This document shows, piece after piece, positions 22,825-33,085 of a DNA stretch of 64,000 nucleotides (its first letter is position 1; the number at the start of each line of letters is the position of its first letter). The notes beneath the pieces are model-generated. The model made no database searches. It was not told the origin of the DNA and worked only from the letters and a program-made list of their open reading frames with translations. Origin of the DNA: Cryptosporangium arvum DSM 44712 (GTDB lineage Bacteria; Actinomycetota; Actinomycetes; Mycobacteriales; Cryptosporangiaceae); contig NZ_KK073874.1 of the NCBI RefSeq assembly GCF_000585375.1, forward strand, positions 4,092,001-4,156,000. The letters are read 5' to 3'. The translations under genes were made by a program, and so were the position numbers.

Positions 22825-24348
22825 GTGAGCCGGAGCGGCATGACCATTCGGGGCCTGACCAAGTCGTACGGGACCAGCGTCGTCCTGCGCGGCGTCGATC
22901 TGGACCTGACGGCGGGTCGGATCCACGCCCTCCTCGGACCCAACGGCGCGGGCAAGTCGACGCTGCTGGGCTGCCTGAGCGGGGCGGTGCGGCCCGACAG
23001 CGGGACGATCGTCGTCGACGGGGAGACCCACGAGGGTTTCACGCCGTCGTCGGCGCTGCGCTCGGGTACCGCGATCATCTATCAGCACCTGGAGCTGGTC
23101 GACGACCTGTCCGCGGTCGAGAACATCTTCCTCGGCAGCGAGCTGCGGACCCGGTTCGGGACCGTACGACGGCGCGAGCAGCGCCGGATCGCCGCGGAGC
23201 TCCTCGCGCGGGTCGGAGCGGATTTCCACCCGACCCGCACGCTGAGCTCGCTCACGATGGGACAGAAACAGGTCGTCGAGATCGCCAAGGCCCTCCGGCA
23301 CCAGCCCGAGGTGCTCATCCTCGACGAACCGACGGCCGCGTTGAGCGCGCGGGAGACCGAGATGCTGCTCGCGCTCGTCACCCGCCTCGCCCACGAATCG
23401 GGCCTCGCCATCGTGTACGTCACCCACCTCCTGCGTGAGGTCACGGCGATCGCCGACGAGGTCTCCGTCCTGCGTGACGGGAGCGTGGAGTGGACCCGGC
23501 CGAAGTCCGAGCTCACCCTGGAGATCCTGGTCGAGGCGATCACCGGGACGCCGGTGACCGGTGCGTCCGCGGCCGGCGTCGCGGCCCGCCCCGGCGAGGC
23601 CGGGCCCCCGGTTCTCGAGCTCGTCGGCTTCCGCGCCGCCGGAGCGGCCGAGGTGTCGCTGACGATCGGCGCGGGTGAGGTCGTAGGGGTGTTCGGCCTG
23701 CTCGGCTCCGGCCGCACCAACCTCATCGAGGCCCTGGCCGGGGCCCGGCCGAGCCAGGGTGGCCTGCGCCTGGCCGGGCGGCCGCTCCGGCTGACCTCCC
23801 CCCGGGGCGCGCGCCGGGTCGGCATCGCGCTGGTCCCGTCCGACCGCAAGGTCCAGTCGCTGTTCTCGTCGCTCTCGGCCCAGGAGAACGTCCTGATGCC
23901 GCACTACCGGCGGCTGTCGCGGTGGCTGCGGAGGTCCGGCGCCGAGCAGCGCACGTTCCGCGCCGTCGCGGAACGGATGTCGCTGCACCCGATGGCCCCC
24001 GGGCTGGCCGGCGACGGGTTCTCCGGCGGGAACGCCCAGAAGCTGGTGATGGGCCGCTGGCTCATGGACGGCAGCGGCGTCACGGTGCTGCTGCTCGACG
24101 AACCCACCCAGGGCGTCGACGTGGGAGCGCGGGTCGAGCTGCACCGCATGATCCGGGAGTTCGCGCGGGAGAGCGAGCGCGCCGTCGTGTTCGTCTCGAG
24201 CGACGTCGAGGAGCTGAACGTGCTCGCCGACCGGATCGTCGTCCTCGCCGAATCCCGGGTCGCCGGGGTGGTGCCCGGCGACACCTCCGAGCGGGACCTG
24301 CTCACGCTGGCCCAGCCGGCCGAACTCCGAGGGAGCGCTGTCGCATGA
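22825..24348 (+). CDS. ABC importer ATPase with two nucleotide-binding domains (RbsA/MglA type)
   Basis: About 507 residues. The first domain has Walker A GPNGAGKST, a signature region LTMGQKQVVEIAKAL and Walker B VLILDEPTAAL; the second has the degenerate loop GLLGSGRTN and GFSGGNAQKLVMGRWLM with LLLDEPTQGVDVG. This tandem layout is typical of carbohydrate-uptake family 2 importers. Possible starts are GTG 22816 (overlapping the upstream stop as GTGA), GTG 22825 and ATG 22840; I use 22825 without strong evidence. Its stop overlaps the permease start by 4 nt. Confidence 0.9.
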   Translation: MSRSGMTIRGLTKSYGTSVVLRGVDLDLTAGRIHALLGPNGAGKSTLLGCLSGAVRPDSGTIVVDGETHEGFTPSSALRSGTAIIYQHLELVDDLSAVENIFLGSELRTRFGTVRRREQRRIAAELLARVGADFHPTRTLSSLTMGQKQVVEIAKALRHQPEVLILDEPTAALSARETEMLLALVTRLAHESGLAIVYVTHLLREVTAIADEVSVLRDGSVEWTRPKSELTLEILVEAITGTPVTGASAAGVAARPGEAGPPVLELVGFRAAGAAEVSLTIGAGEVVGVFGLLGSGRTNLIEALAGARPSQGGLRLAGRPLRLTSPRGARRVGIALVPSDRKVQSLFSSLSAQENVLMPHYRRLSRWLRRSGAEQRTFRAVAERMSLHPMAPGLAGDGFSGGNAQKLVMGRWLMDGSGVTVLLLDEPTQGVDVGARVELHRMIREFARESERAVVFVSSDVEELNVLADRIVVLAESRVAGVVPGDTSERDLLTLAQPAELRGSAVA

Positions 24349-25337
24349 CCGAGGTAGTTCCCACCCGCACGACGCTGCGGCCGGCCTTCTCGCTGCGGTC
24401 CGGCGTCCTCACCGGCATCGACAGCATCATGCCGGTCGCGACCGTCGCGCTGATGATCTTCTTCGCGGCGAACAAGTCGTCGTTCCTCACCACGGACAAC
24501 CTGCTGCTCGTCGCTCTGCAGTCGGCGCCGTTGATGGTCGTCGCCGTGGGGGCCGCGCTGCTGCTCATGTGCGGCTACATCGACCTCTCGATCGGCTCGG
24601 TGATCGCCGTCTCGGGCGTCTGCGCCGGGCTGACGTTCAACGCGGCCGGTGTCACGGCCGGCGTACTCGTCGGCCTCGGCGTCGGCCTCGCGTTCGGGGT
24701 GGTGAACGGCGTGCTCATCGGCTACCTGAAGCTGTCGCCGATCATCGTCACGCTCGGTCTGCTGGCGGCCGGCCGGGGCCTGGCGCAGGTCCTGTCGCCC
24801 GACGCGCTCTACGGCTTCCCCGACCCCGTGCTCGAGTTCGGCAACGCCAAGGTGTTCGGCGTGGGCACGCTGGTGTGGATCGCGGGCGCCGTCGTGGTGC
24901 TCGGCGCCCTGCTCATGACGTTTCTCCCGGTCGGGCGCCACATCGTCGCGGTGGGCGTCAACAGCCGGGCGTCCTACCTGAGCGGCATCCCGGTACGGCG
25001 CCTCGTGTTCGGTCTCTACGTCCTGGTCGGGCTCCTCAGCGCCCTGGCCGGTCTGCTGATCGTCTCCCGTCTGGACAGCGCGCCCAGCGGGACGCTGGGA
25101 GCCGGCTTCGAGATCAGCGTGCTCACCGCGGTGCTGCTGGGCGGCATCCCGTACAGCGGCGGCAGCGGCCACCTGTGGCGGGTCGTGCTCGGTGTCTGGT
25201 TGATGGGGATCCTCACCAACGGCATCACGCTGATGAACGTCAGCTCGCAGCTGAGCCAGGTGCTCACCGGTGGCGTTCTCGTCCTCGCGGCCGCGCTCGA
25301 AGGCGTCCGCTTCTGGATCCACCGGTCCTCCCGCTAG
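24345..25337 (+). CDS. ABC importer permease (RbsC type)
   Basis: ATG 24345 overlaps the ATPase stop (ATGA). The 330-residue protein has about nine to ten membrane segments and the family motifs MVVAVGAALLLMCGYIDLSIGS near residue 65, AFGVVNGVLIGYLKLSPIIVTLG, and ILTNGITLMNVSSQ near the end. With the preceding two genes it forms a complete importer. It is followed after 36 bp by the amidase-like gene, with GGAG as ribosome site, so uptake and breakdown are co-expressed. Confidence 0.92.
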   Translation: MTEVVPTRTTLRPAFSLRSGVLTGIDSIMPVATVALMIFFAANKSSFLTTDNLLLVALQSAPLMVVAVGAALLLMCGYIDLSIGSVIAVSGVCAGLTFNAAGVTAGVLVGLGVGLAFGVVNGVLIGYLKLSPIIVTLGLLAAGRGLAQVLSPDALYGFPDPVLEFGNAKVFGVGTLVWIAGAVVVLGALLMTFLPVGRHIVAVGVNSRASYLSGIPVRRLVFGLYVLVGLLSALAGLLIVSRLDSAPSGTLGAGFEISVLTAVLLGGIPYSGGSGHLWRVVLGVWLMGILTNGITLMNVSSQLSQVLTGGVLVLAAALEGVRFWIHRSSR

Positions 25338-25373
25338 CCGGGCCGGCTCCCCGATCAGTCAGGAGATCCTCCC

Positions 25374-27608
25374 GTGATCCCATCGATCCTCACGTCATAC
25401 ACCAATCAGCTGTCGTACTTCCCGGGTGACACGATCCGCCTGTACGTGTCGAGCCCCGCGGACGACCGGGCGAGCATCACGCTGGTGCGGCTCGACGCGG
25501 CCCTGGACTCACCCGGAAAGGAAGCGCAGACCACGGAGATCCCGTGGTCGGAGGCCACGACGCGACCGGTCGGAGGGCAGGACGGCCACTTCGGCGGGTT
25601 CCTGACCGGCACCCTGGTGACTCCGCCCGCGACCCGGTTCACGGTGGGCGCCTTCGTCCGCTTCGACGGCGAGGTCCGCCCGGTGGCGCAGTCGATCGTG
25701 GCGGTGGGCGACGACCAGCACTCGGTGACCCTCGGTGTCGAGGACGGCCGGGCGCTGCTGACCACCGGGGACCCGGCCGGAGCGGTCCGCTGCGCCGAGC
25801 CGCTCCAGCCCAACGCGTGGTACCTCGTCGCGGGCACCGTGGACGGCGATCGGGCCGAGGTCCACGCGATCGCGATGGACGTCGGCGCGCGCTCCACGTC
25901 GACGACCGGCTCGCTGACGCCGAGCGGCGCGCTCGGACGGGGCGTCGTCGTCGCCGGAGCATTCCCGATCGTCACCCACGGCACCGGGATCGCCGCCCAC
26001 GGACGCGCCGCGGCCAGCCTGACCGCCGCCGTGAGCTGGCCGTTCGTGGCGTCGACCGCAGTGGGCGCGGAGCAGCTGCGGACGCTGGCCGAGCGGCGCT
26101 CCCTCGACGCGACGACGATCGGCGCCGAGCTCCTCGGCGCCTGGGACCTCTATCCGGCCCACGGCGAGGACGGCTCCGCGGCCGACCTCGCGGGCGGAGC
26201 ACCCGGCCGGCTGTACAACCTGCCGACCCGGGCGGTACCGGGGCCGAACTGGCAGCGGCTGACGACCCGCTTCACCGAGGCGCCGGACGAGTACTCGGCC
26301 GCGCACTTCCACGAAACCGACGTCGTGGACGCGGGCTGGAGCGAGACCTTCTCCGGCGCGCTGCCCGCCGACCTTCCCTCGGGGGCCTACGCCGTGCGCG
26401 TCGCCACCGGGCGGGAGGTGGACTTCGTCCCGTTCGTCGTCGCGCCCGCGCCGGGAAGCGCGCGCAAACCCGTCGTCGTGGTGATCCCGACGTTCACCTA
26501 TCTCTCCTACGCGAACGAGTCGCTCTTCGAGGGCATGGACCCGTCGGTGACCGGCCACTTCACGATCGGCCCGAACGATGCCGACCTGGCCCACGTGGGG
26601 AACCGGACCTTCGGGCTCTCGCAGTACGACACCCACCCGGACGGCCACGGGGTCGTCTACTCGAGCGCGGCCCGCCCGATCGTGAACACCCGGCACGACT
26701 ACCGCATGTGGCTCAGCGACAGCGGCCGTGGCTTCTCCGCCGAGATGTACCTCCTCGAGTGGCTGACGAGTGTCGGCATCGAGTTCGACGTGATCACCGA
26801 CTTCGAGCTGCACACGCTCGGCGCCGACTACCTCGGCGGCTGGAAGGCGGTGCTGACCGGGGCGCATCCGGAGTACCACTCCGGCGAGATGCTCGACACG
26901 CTCACCCGGTACCGCGACACCGGCGGCCATCTCGTCTACATCGGAGGCAACGGCTTCTACTGGGTGACCGGCGTCATCTCCGAGTCGCCCCTGGTCGTCG
27001 AGATCCGCCGGGGCTTCGCCGGCATCACGGCCTGGAAGTCCCGGCCCGGCGAGACGAGCCTGCTGTCGACCGGCCTGCTGGGCGGCTCGTGGCGGCACCG
27101 GGGGCGTGAGCCACAGCGTCTCGTCGGCCTGGGGATGGCCGCGCAGGGCTGGGGCGGATCGCAGCCCTACCGGCGGACGGAGGCCTCATACGCACCCGAG
27201 GTCGCCTGGATCTTCGACGGCGTGGACGAGGACCCGATCGGTGCGTACGGGCGGGTGATGGGCGGCGCGGCCGGCGACGAACTGGACCGGGCCGACCCGA
27301 CGCTCGGAACCCCGGCCAACGCCGTCGTCCTGGCCAGCTCCCGCGACCACGGCCGCACCTACCAGCGCGACGCGTCCGAGGTCGCGTTCATCCTCGACGG
27401 TCAGCACGGCGGAGACGTCGACCCCGAGGTGCACTCGGACGTCGTCTACTTCGAAACCCCGGGCGGGGGCGCGGTGTTCGCGGCCGGATCGATCGCGTAC
27501 TCCGGGGCCCTGCTGGAGAACGGCTCGCAGAACGGGATCTCTCGGATGACCGAGAACGTCGTCCGCCGATTCGCCCACCTCGACGCAGCAGAAGGGAACC
27601 CGGCATGA
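25374..27608 (+). CDS. N,N-dimethylformamidase large-subunit-like amidohydrolase
   Basis: The 744-residue protein aligns along its length with the large subunit of N,N-dimethylformamidase: a lectin-like N-terminal part (residues 1-290), then the catalytic part with YLSYANE, LSQYDTHPDG, TGAHPEYHS, YIGGNGFYWV and ITAWKSRPGE. The three iron ligands of the known enzyme (two Tyr, one Glu) correspond to Tyr379, Tyr418 and Glu500 and are all kept. The known enzyme splits DMF to dimethylamine and formate and has a small subunit; no small-subunit gene is seen here. Placement behind an importer and before a gamma-glutamyl ligase suggests a different, larger amide substrate. Confidence 0.85.
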   Translation: MIPSILTSYTNQLSYFPGDTIRLYVSSPADDRASITLVRLDAALDSPGKEAQTTEIPWSEATTRPVGGQDGHFGGFLTGTLVTPPATRFTVGAFVRFDGEVRPVAQSIVAVGDDQHSVTLGVEDGRALLTTGDPAGAVRCAEPLQPNAWYLVAGTVDGDRAEVHAIAMDVGARSTSTTGSLTPSGALGRGVVVAGAFPIVTHGTGIAAHGRAAASLTAAVSWPFVASTAVGAEQLRTLAERRSLDATTIGAELLGAWDLYPAHGEDGSAADLAGGAPGRLYNLPTRAVPGPNWQRLTTRFTEAPDEYSAAHFHETDVVDAGWSETFSGALPADLPSGAYAVRVATGREVDFVPFVVAPAPGSARKPVVVVIPTFTYLSYANESLFEGMDPSVTGHFTIGPNDADLAHVGNRTFGLSQYDTHPDGHGVVYSSAARPIVNTRHDYRMWLSDSGRGFSAEMYLLEWLTSVGIEFDVITDFELHTLGADYLGGWKAVLTGAHPEYHSGEMLDTLTRYRDTGGHLVYIGGNGFYWVTGVISESPLVVEIRRGFAGITAWKSRPGETSLLSTGLLGGSWRHRGREPQRLVGLGMAAQGWGGSQPYRRTEASYAPEVAWIFDGVDEDPIGAYGRVMGGAAGDELDRADPTLGTPANAVVLASSRDHGRTYQRDASEVAFILDGQHGGDVDPEVHSDVVYFETPGGGAVFAAGSIAYSGALLENGSQNGISRMTENVVRRFAHLDAAEGNPA

Positions 27609-28375
27609 CTCGCCGCCACGACAACAAGGTCGCGTTCGTCACCGGCGCCGGTGCCGGGATCGGACGCGCGATAGCCCGGAACCTGGCCGCCGGGGGCGCG
27701 CGGGTCGTCGTCACCGACATCGACGGAGCCGCGGCCGCCACCGTCGCGTCCGGCCTCGCCGACGACGGCGCCGACGCGATCGCGATCCCGCTCGACGTGC
27801 GCGACGCGGCCCAGATCGACGCGGCGGTAGCCCGGGCCGAGGAGGCGTTCGGTGCCGTCCACCTGCTGGCCAACAACGCGGGGGTGGTGACCGACCACTC
27901 GTTGGCCACGCTCACCGAAGAGGCGTGGGACTTCGTCTTCGACGTCAACCTGAAGGGCCAGTTCCTCGTCGCGCGTGCCGTCGCCGCGGCCATGGCCCGC
28001 ACCGGCGGGGGCGCCATCGTCAACCTGTCGACGATCGAGGCGCTCGTCGTCGTCACCTCGGGGTCGACCGCCCAGCCGCACTACAACGCCAGCAAGGGCG
28101 GCGTGCCGATGCTGACGAAAGCCCTCGCCGTCGAGCTGGCCGGCGCCGGCATCCGCGTCAACTGCGTCGCGCCCGGCCCGATCGCGACCGACTTCTTCGA
28201 CTTCGAGACGGTGACGTCCGAGGCCGGTCTGGAGTTCATGAAGCAGCGGCTGCTGATCCCGCGGGTGGGCCGGCCCGAGGACATCGCCCAGGCGGTCTCC
28301 TTCCTGCTCTCCGACGAAGCGTCCTGGATCGACGGCGTCCAGCTGCCGGTCGACGGCGGGTGGCTGACGCGGTGA
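27605..28375 (+). CDS. Classical short-chain dehydrogenase/reductase
   Basis: A 256-residue SDR with the cofactor loop TGAGAGIG (residues 13-20), Asp38 favouring NAD, NNAG at 90-93, a Ser at about 142, and the catalytic YNASK (Tyr160, Lys164). The C-terminus ASWIDGVQLPVDGGW is typical of FabG-like enzymes. It overlaps the amidase-like gene by 4 nt and the ligase gene by GTGA, so it is tightly coupled. It could oxidise a hydroxyl produced in the pathway; substrate unknown. Confidence 0.92.
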   Translation: MTRRHDNKVAFVTGAGAGIGRAIARNLAAGGARVVVTDIDGAAAATVASGLADDGADAIAIPLDVRDAAQIDAAVARAEEAFGAVHLLANNAGVVTDHSLATLTEEAWDFVFDVNLKGQFLVARAVAAAMARTGGGAIVNLSTIEALVVVTSGSTAQPHYNASKGGVPMLTKALAVELAGAGIRVNCVAPGPIATDFFDFETVTSEAGLEFMKQRLLIPRVGRPEDIAQAVSFLLSDEASWIDGVQLPVDGGWLTR

Positions 28376-29742
28376 GCGATCAGATCCTCGCCGCGGCGGG
28401 CATCACCGGTGACGTCCACACGGTCATCGTCGCGACACCCGACCTGCAGGGCCGCCTGGTCGGCCGGCGTATCCCGATCGAGGGCTTCGAACGGGCCGTC
28501 GAGGAGGGCGTCGACGTCTGCACCTGCGTCTTCGCCTGGGACCTCACCCAGAGTCTGGAGCTGGTGGAGGCGAACGTCTTCGCGCTCTGCGGGGTGCACA
28601 ACGGGATACCGGACTTCACGCTCGTCCCGGACCTTTCGACCCTGCGCCGGGCGGCCTGGCTGAACGGGATCGCGATCTGCTTCGCCGACGCCGTCGACAA
28701 GCACACGCGTGAGCCGCTGGCCCTCTCGCCGCGGGAGATCCTGAAGAAGCAGATCGCCGAGCTCACCACGTCGGGCATTCGCGCCCGGACCGGCACCGAG
28801 CTGGAGTTCTACTTGTTCCTCAATGCTCCCAGGGCGTTGCGTCAGGCGGGGTTCCGCGGCCTCGAGCCGACCACGCTGACCCCGTCGGACTTCATGATCC
28901 ACGAGGGGAACCACTACGAGCCGTTCTTCCACCGGCTCCGCACGGACCTGCGTGACTCGCGGATCGAGATGGAGGCGGCGCAGAGCGAGTGGGGCTCGGG
29001 CCAGTGGGAGATGACGTTCCGCTACGGCGAGCCGCTGGAGATGGCCGACCGGCACGCCCTCTACAAGCTGGCGGTGCGCGACAGCGCCGCGGCCGCGGGA
29101 ATGTCGGCCACCTTCATGGCCAAGCCGCTCAACGACGGGCAACCCGGGTCGTCGTGCCACGTGCACGTCTCGATGGTCGACCTCGACGGTCGGCCGACGT
29201 TCTGGGATCCCTCGGCCGAGCACGGACTCAGCGCCACGATGCGTCACGCGATCGGCGGGGTCCTCGAGCACGCGCCCGACCTCATGGCGTGGTACGCCCC
29301 GACGGTCAACGCCTACCGTCGCGTCAACTCGGGGGACGTCGCCGGCTGGGGCAGCGCCTGGGGGCTCGACAACCGCACGACCTCGGTGCGCGTCGTCGGA
29401 CGGCGGGAGCAGGACCTCCGCTTCGAGTTCCGGCTGCCCGGCGCCGACACGAACCCGTACCTGACCCTGGCCGGGCTCCTCGCCTCCGCGCACCAGGGAA
29501 TCCTCGACAAGACCAACCCGCCCCCGATGACGACGGGCAACGGTTACGACACGCCGGTCGACCCGGCGTTCCCGTCGAATCTCGGGGAGGCCGCCGCCCG
29601 GTTGCGGCGCTCGGCCTTCGTCGCCGGGGCCATCGGGGAGGAACAGCGCGATCACCTGGCGGTCCTGGCCGATCACGAGTGGCGCACGTTCATGTCCCAC
29701 ACCAGCGACTGGGACCTCGATCGATACTTCGACCGGATCTGA
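28372..29742 (+). CDS. Glutamine-synthetase-like gamma-glutamyl amide ligase
   Basis: GTG 28372 overlaps the SDR stop (GTGA). The 456-residue protein has the GS catalytic set: TGTELEFYLF, EMEAAQSEWGSGQWEMTFRYG, GSSCHVHVSM, NAYRRVN, NRTTSVRVVG and EFRLPGADTNPYL. The N-terminal part is divergent (ATPDLQGRLVGRRIP), as in PuuA- and GlnA-like ligases that glutamylate amines rather than ammonia. The presence of an aldehyde dehydrogenase and a PuuD-type hydrolase in the same regulon favours a Puu-like route in which an amine is carried as its gamma-glutamyl amide. True glutamine synthetase activity is less likely. Confidence 0.85.
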   Translation: MSDQILAAAGITGDVHTVIVATPDLQGRLVGRRIPIEGFERAVEEGVDVCTCVFAWDLTQSLELVEANVFALCGVHNGIPDFTLVPDLSTLRRAAWLNGIAICFADAVDKHTREPLALSPREILKKQIAELTTSGIRARTGTELEFYLFLNAPRALRQAGFRGLEPTTLTPSDFMIHEGNHYEPFFHRLRTDLRDSRIEMEAAQSEWGSGQWEMTFRYGEPLEMADRHALYKLAVRDSAAAAGMSATFMAKPLNDGQPGSSCHVHVSMVDLDGRPTFWDPSAEHGLSATMRHAIGGVLEHAPDLMAWYAPTVNAYRRVNSGDVAGWGSAWGLDNRTTSVRVVGRREQDLRFEFRLPGADTNPYLTLAGLLASAHQGILDKTNPPPMTTGNGYDTPVDPAFPSNLGEAAARLRRSAFVAGAIGEEQRDHLAVLADHEWRTFMSHTSDWDLDRYFDRI

Positions 29743-29749
29743 GGCGACG

Positions 29750-31192
29750 ATGCACCTTCCCGTCCCACGCACCTGGCTCGCCGGCGTACCGGGCGCCAAC
29801 ACCGCGCCGGCCGTCCGCGACCTGTTCGACCCCAACACCGGAGAACACCTCCAGACCTACGCGTTCTCCGCCGACCAGCAGGTCGACGCCGTGCTCGACG
29901 CGGCGGTCGCGGCCCATGCCTCGGGGCGGTGGGCGGACGCCGACCTGGCGGAGCGCGCGGTCGTGCTCTCGGCGTTCGCCACCCGGCTGGAGGGGGTGGC
30001 CGACACGATCGCCGAGCTGGACGCACTCAACAGCGGTGTGCCGGTGCGCTTCACCCGCATGTTCGCCGAGAGCCTTCCGGGTACCGTCCGGCGCGCGGTG
30101 GAACTCGCGGAGGAGCAGTCCACCCGGCGCTGGCTCGAGGCCGACGGACGCCGCGTGCAGTTGCGCCGCCGTGCCTGGGGCCCGACCGCACTGCTGCTGC
30201 CCTGGAACGCGCCCGCGGCGGTGCTGGTGAAGAATGTGGCTTACGCCCTGGTCGCGGGAGCTCCGGTGGTCGCGAAACCGTCGCCGGAGTCACCGTGGAG
30301 CGCGGAGATCGTCGCGGACGCGCTGACCGCGGCCGGCGTCCCGGCGGGGGTCTTCGGGCTCGTCCACGGGGATGCCCGGGTCGGGGCGCTGATCGCGGCC
30401 GACCCGCGCATCCAGGCGATCTCGATGACCGGCTCCACGCACTCCGGACGCAGCGTGGCCTCGGCCGCCGGCCGCAACCTGACCCGGCTCCGTCTGGAGC
30501 TCGGCTCCAACAACCCGGCAGTGGTGCTCGCGGACGCCGACGTTCCGGCCACGGCGCGGGCGCTGGCCTCCGGCTTCACCAAGCTGAACGGGCAGTGGTG
30601 CGAGGCGCCCAGGGCGGTCTACGCCGACAGCGGCCTGACCGGGGAGCTCGTCGACGCGCTCGTCGCCGAGATCGAGCAGCTCCGGCTCGGACCGAGCACC
30701 TCCGGGGACACCACGTTCGGGCCGATGGCGTTCGCCGGCCGGAAGTCGGTCCTGGAGGACCAGGTCACGGCGATGGCCGCTCCCGGGGCCCGGTCGGTGG
30801 CGCCGCTCGCGCTGCCCTCCGACGGGTGGTTCCTCTCGCCCACCCTGATCGTCGGGGACGAGGTGCGCCTTCCGGGCGAGGTGTTCGGGCCGGTGCTCGC
30901 GATCAGCCCGGTGACCGGCGACCGCCGGGCGGTGGCCCGGGCGAACGCGCTCGGCGGCGGTCTGGCCGGCTACGTGTTCACCCGCGACGTGGAGCGCGGG
31001 CTCGAGGTCGGGTCACAGATCGTCGCCGGTGAGGTGAAGCTCAACGGGACGAGCCTCCTGGACATGGCGCGCGACTCGGCCCAGAGCTTCTTCGGCACCA
31101 GCGGGCTCGGCGGCCACGGTGACCGCGACGTCCTGGAGTTCTTCGCCGGCAAGCAGGTGCTCGGCGCCGACCTTCCCGACCCCGCGATCTGA
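29750..31192 (+). CDS. NAD(P)-dependent aldehyde dehydrogenase
   Basis: A 480-residue ALDH with Asn153 in PWNAP, Glu250 in LELGSNNP and the catalytic Cys284 in NGQWCEAPR, and EVFGPVLAI further on. These are the core residues of the family, so the enzyme should be active. It lies 8 bp after the ligase gene. In a Puu-like route it would oxidise the gamma-glutamyl aminoaldehyde to the acid (PuuC role). Confidence 0.92.
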   Translation: MHLPVPRTWLAGVPGANTAPAVRDLFDPNTGEHLQTYAFSADQQVDAVLDAAVAAHASGRWADADLAERAVVLSAFATRLEGVADTIAELDALNSGVPVRFTRMFAESLPGTVRRAVELAEEQSTRRWLEADGRRVQLRRRAWGPTALLLPWNAPAAVLVKNVAYALVAGAPVVAKPSPESPWSAEIVADALTAAGVPAGVFGLVHGDARVGALIAADPRIQAISMTGSTHSGRSVASAAGRNLTRLRLELGSNNPAVVLADADVPATARALASGFTKLNGQWCEAPRAVYADSGLTGELVDALVAEIEQLRLGPSTSGDTTFGPMAFAGRKSVLEDQVTAMAAPGARSVAPLALPSDGWFLSPTLIVGDEVRLPGEVFGPVLAISPVTGDRRAVARANALGGGLAGYVFTRDVERGLEVGSQIVAGEVKLNGTSLLDMARDSAQSFFGTSGLGGHGDRDVLEFFAGKQVLGADLPDPAI

Positions 31193-31202
31193 GAGGAAAC
31201 CC

Positions 31203-32273
31203 ATGATCGACGACGTCTTCGGCAGCGGACACGAGCAAGTGGTGCTCTGCCACGACGAGGAGTCCGGCCTTCGCGCCGTCATCGCCCTCTACTCCACCGC
31301 GCTCGGACCCGCGATGGGCGGCACCCGCTTCTACCCCTACCGCTCGGCGCAGGCCGCCCTGGACGACGCGTTGCGGCTGTCCACGGCGATGGCCTACAAG
31401 AACGCCCTCGCCGGGCTCGACCACGGCGGCGGGAAAGCCGTGATCATCGGCGACCCCGACAAGCACAAGTCCGAGACCGTCCTGCGGGCCTACGGCCGGT
31501 TCGTGCACGGGTTGAACGGCCGCTACCTCACGGCCTGCGACGTCGGCACGTTCAGCCCGGACATGGACGTCGTCGCCCGGGAGACGCCGTACGTCACCGG
31601 ACGCACGGTGGCCAACGGCGGGGCCGGCGACTCGTCGATCCTGACCGCGTGGGGCGTCTACCAGGGCATGCGCGCGGCCGCGCAGCATCGCTGGGGGAGT
31701 CCCGACCTGGGCGGCAAGCGGGTCGGGATCGCCGGGGCGGGCAAGGTGGGATCCCGGCTCACCGAGCTGCTGATCGAGGCGGACGCGCGGGTGACGATCA
31801 CCGACCCGAACCGGTCGGCGATCGACGCGCTCGTGGGCCGCTTCCCCGGCGTCGACGTGGTGGCGGGCACCGAGGAGCTGATCGACGTCGATCTGGACGT
31901 CTACTCGCCGTGCGCGATGGGAGGGGCCGTCAGCCGGGCCTCGCTCGCCTCCCTCAAGGCGGAGATCGTGTGCGGGGGAGCCAACAACCAGCTGGCCGAG
32001 GCCGGGATCGACCGGGAGATGGCGGCCAGGGGGATCCTGTACGCGCCGGACTACTGCGTCAATTCGGGGGGCGTCATCCAGATCGCGGACGAGCTCCAGG
32101 GCTTCAACTTCGAGCGGGCCAAGGCCCGGGCCACCGGCATCTTCGACACCACGCTGCGGGTGCTCGAGCTGGCGGCCTCGACCGGTGTGACCACCGCGGT
32201 CGCCGCGGACCAGCTGGCCGAGGAGCGGATCGCGGGCGTCAGCCGGCTGCTCCGCCTCTACCGGGGAGCCTGA
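31203..32273 (+). CDS. Leucine/valine/phenylalanine-type amino acid dehydrogenase
   Basis: A 356-residue Glu/Leu/Phe/Val dehydrogenase: the N-terminal catalytic domain carries [31 protein letters not shown] with Lys66 and Lys78, and the C-terminal domain the NAD loop GIAGAGKVG. It interconverts a branched-chain or aromatic amino acid and its 2-oxo acid plus ammonia. It starts 10 bp after the ALDH gene with GAGAGGAA upstream and ends at a strong hairpin. Its presence suggests that the pathway releases an amino acid, or that it recycles nitrogen. Confidence 0.92.
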   Translation: MIDDVFGSGHEQVVLCHDEESGLRAVIALYSTALGPAMGGTRFYPYRSAQAALDDALRLSTAMAYKNALAGLDHGGGKAVIIGDPDKHKSETVLRAYGRFVHGLNGRYLTACDVGTFSPDMDVVARETPYVTGRTVANGGAGDSSILTAWGVYQGMRAAAQHRWGSPDLGGKRVGIAGAGKVGSRLTELLIEADARVTITDPNRSAIDALVGRFPGVDVVAGTEELIDVDLDVYSPCAMGGAVSRASLASLKAEIVCGGANNQLAEAGIDREMAARGILYAPDYCVNSGGVIQIADELQGFNFERAKARATGIFDTTLRVLELAASTGVTTAVAADQLAEERIAGVSRLLRLYRGA

Positions 32274-32285
32274 GCTCCGACCGGC

Positions 32286-32318
32286 GAAGCGCCCGTCCCC
32301 GGTGGGGGCGGGCGCTTC
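32286..32318. terminator. Bidirectional terminator
   Basis: GAAGCGCCCG-T-CCCC and GGGG-G-CGGGCGCTTC pair with one G-U wobble around a short GGT loop, in the 53-bp gap between the convergent amino acid dehydrogenase and PuuD-type genes. The stem is 15 bp. It should end both transcripts. Confidence 0.8.
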
Positions 32319-32326
32319 CGCGTCGG

Positions 32327-33085
32327 TCAGGGTCCGGTGTGCTGCCGGGCCGGTGCCCCGGCGGCGGTGACCAGCCAGTCGAAGACCGGGTCCCGGTCGA
32401 AGCACTCGGGATGCCACTGGACGCCGAGCACGGGGGCGTTCGCCATCTCGACCGACTCCACGACGCCGTCGCCGGCCCGTCCGGTGACCGTCAGCCCGGT
32501 GCCGGGCCGGTCCACGGCCTGGTGGTGGAATGAGTTGACCAGAGCCTGATCGCCGTACAGGCGGTGCGCGATGCTGCCGGCCTCGAAGCGGACGTCGTGG
32601 CGGCGGTGGGCCCGCGGGTACGCGTAGGAGGCGTGCGAGGCGCCTTCGCCGACCGGCAGGTCGGGCACGAGCGTGCCGCCGAGCGCCACGTTGATGAGCT
32701 GATTTCCCCGGCAGATGCCCAGGATCGGCTTCCCGGCGTCGAGGACGGCTTCGAACAGAGCGACCTCGAACGCGTCCCGGGTCGGGTCCAGCACGGTCGA
32801 CCTCGGGCCGGCCGCCGAGCCGTAGCGGACCGGATCCACGTCCTCGCCTCCGGTGAGCAGCAGGGCGTCGACGGCGTCGGCGACGGCCTCGGGCGGACCG
32901 TCCACCGCGATGTGGAACGGAAGCCCACCGGCGCGGGCGACGCCGCGCGCGTACTCGCTGTAGTAGGCCTCCGCCTGGGCATCGGCGAAGCCGGGCGGCG
33001 CTCCGATGCGCGACGCGGTGGTGCGCCGGCCGGTGAGGCCGACGAGGGGCCGGCGGGGTGCTCCACCGCTCGATAACGTAGGCAT
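32327..33085 (-). CDS. Class I glutamine amidotransferase-like gamma-glutamyl hydrolase (PuuD type)
   Basis: A 252-residue protein of the peptidase C26 family: the nucleophile Cys is in GICRGNQLINVALGGTL, and the His-Glu pair in LGVQWHPECF. LLLTGGEDVDPVRYG and the oxyanion-region glycine pair are also present. Family members split gamma-glutamyl-GABA or similar gamma-glutamyl amides, which completes the logic of the ligase and aldehyde dehydrogenase encoded opposite. ATG 33085 lies directly beside the GntR operator and has no clear ribosome site. Confidence 0.9.
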   Translation of the reverse strand: MPTLSSGGAPRRPLVGLTGRRTTASRIGAPPGFADAQAEAYYSEYARGVARAGGLPFHIAVDGPPEAVADAVDALLLTGGEDVDPVRYGSAAGPRSTVLDPTRDAFEVALFEAVLDAGKPILGICRGNQLINVALGGTLVPDLPVGEGASHASYAYPRAHRRHDVRFEAGSIAHRLYGDQALVNSFHHQAVDRPGTGLTVTGRAGDGVVESVEMANAPVLGVQWHPECFDRDPVFDWLVTAAGAPARQHTGP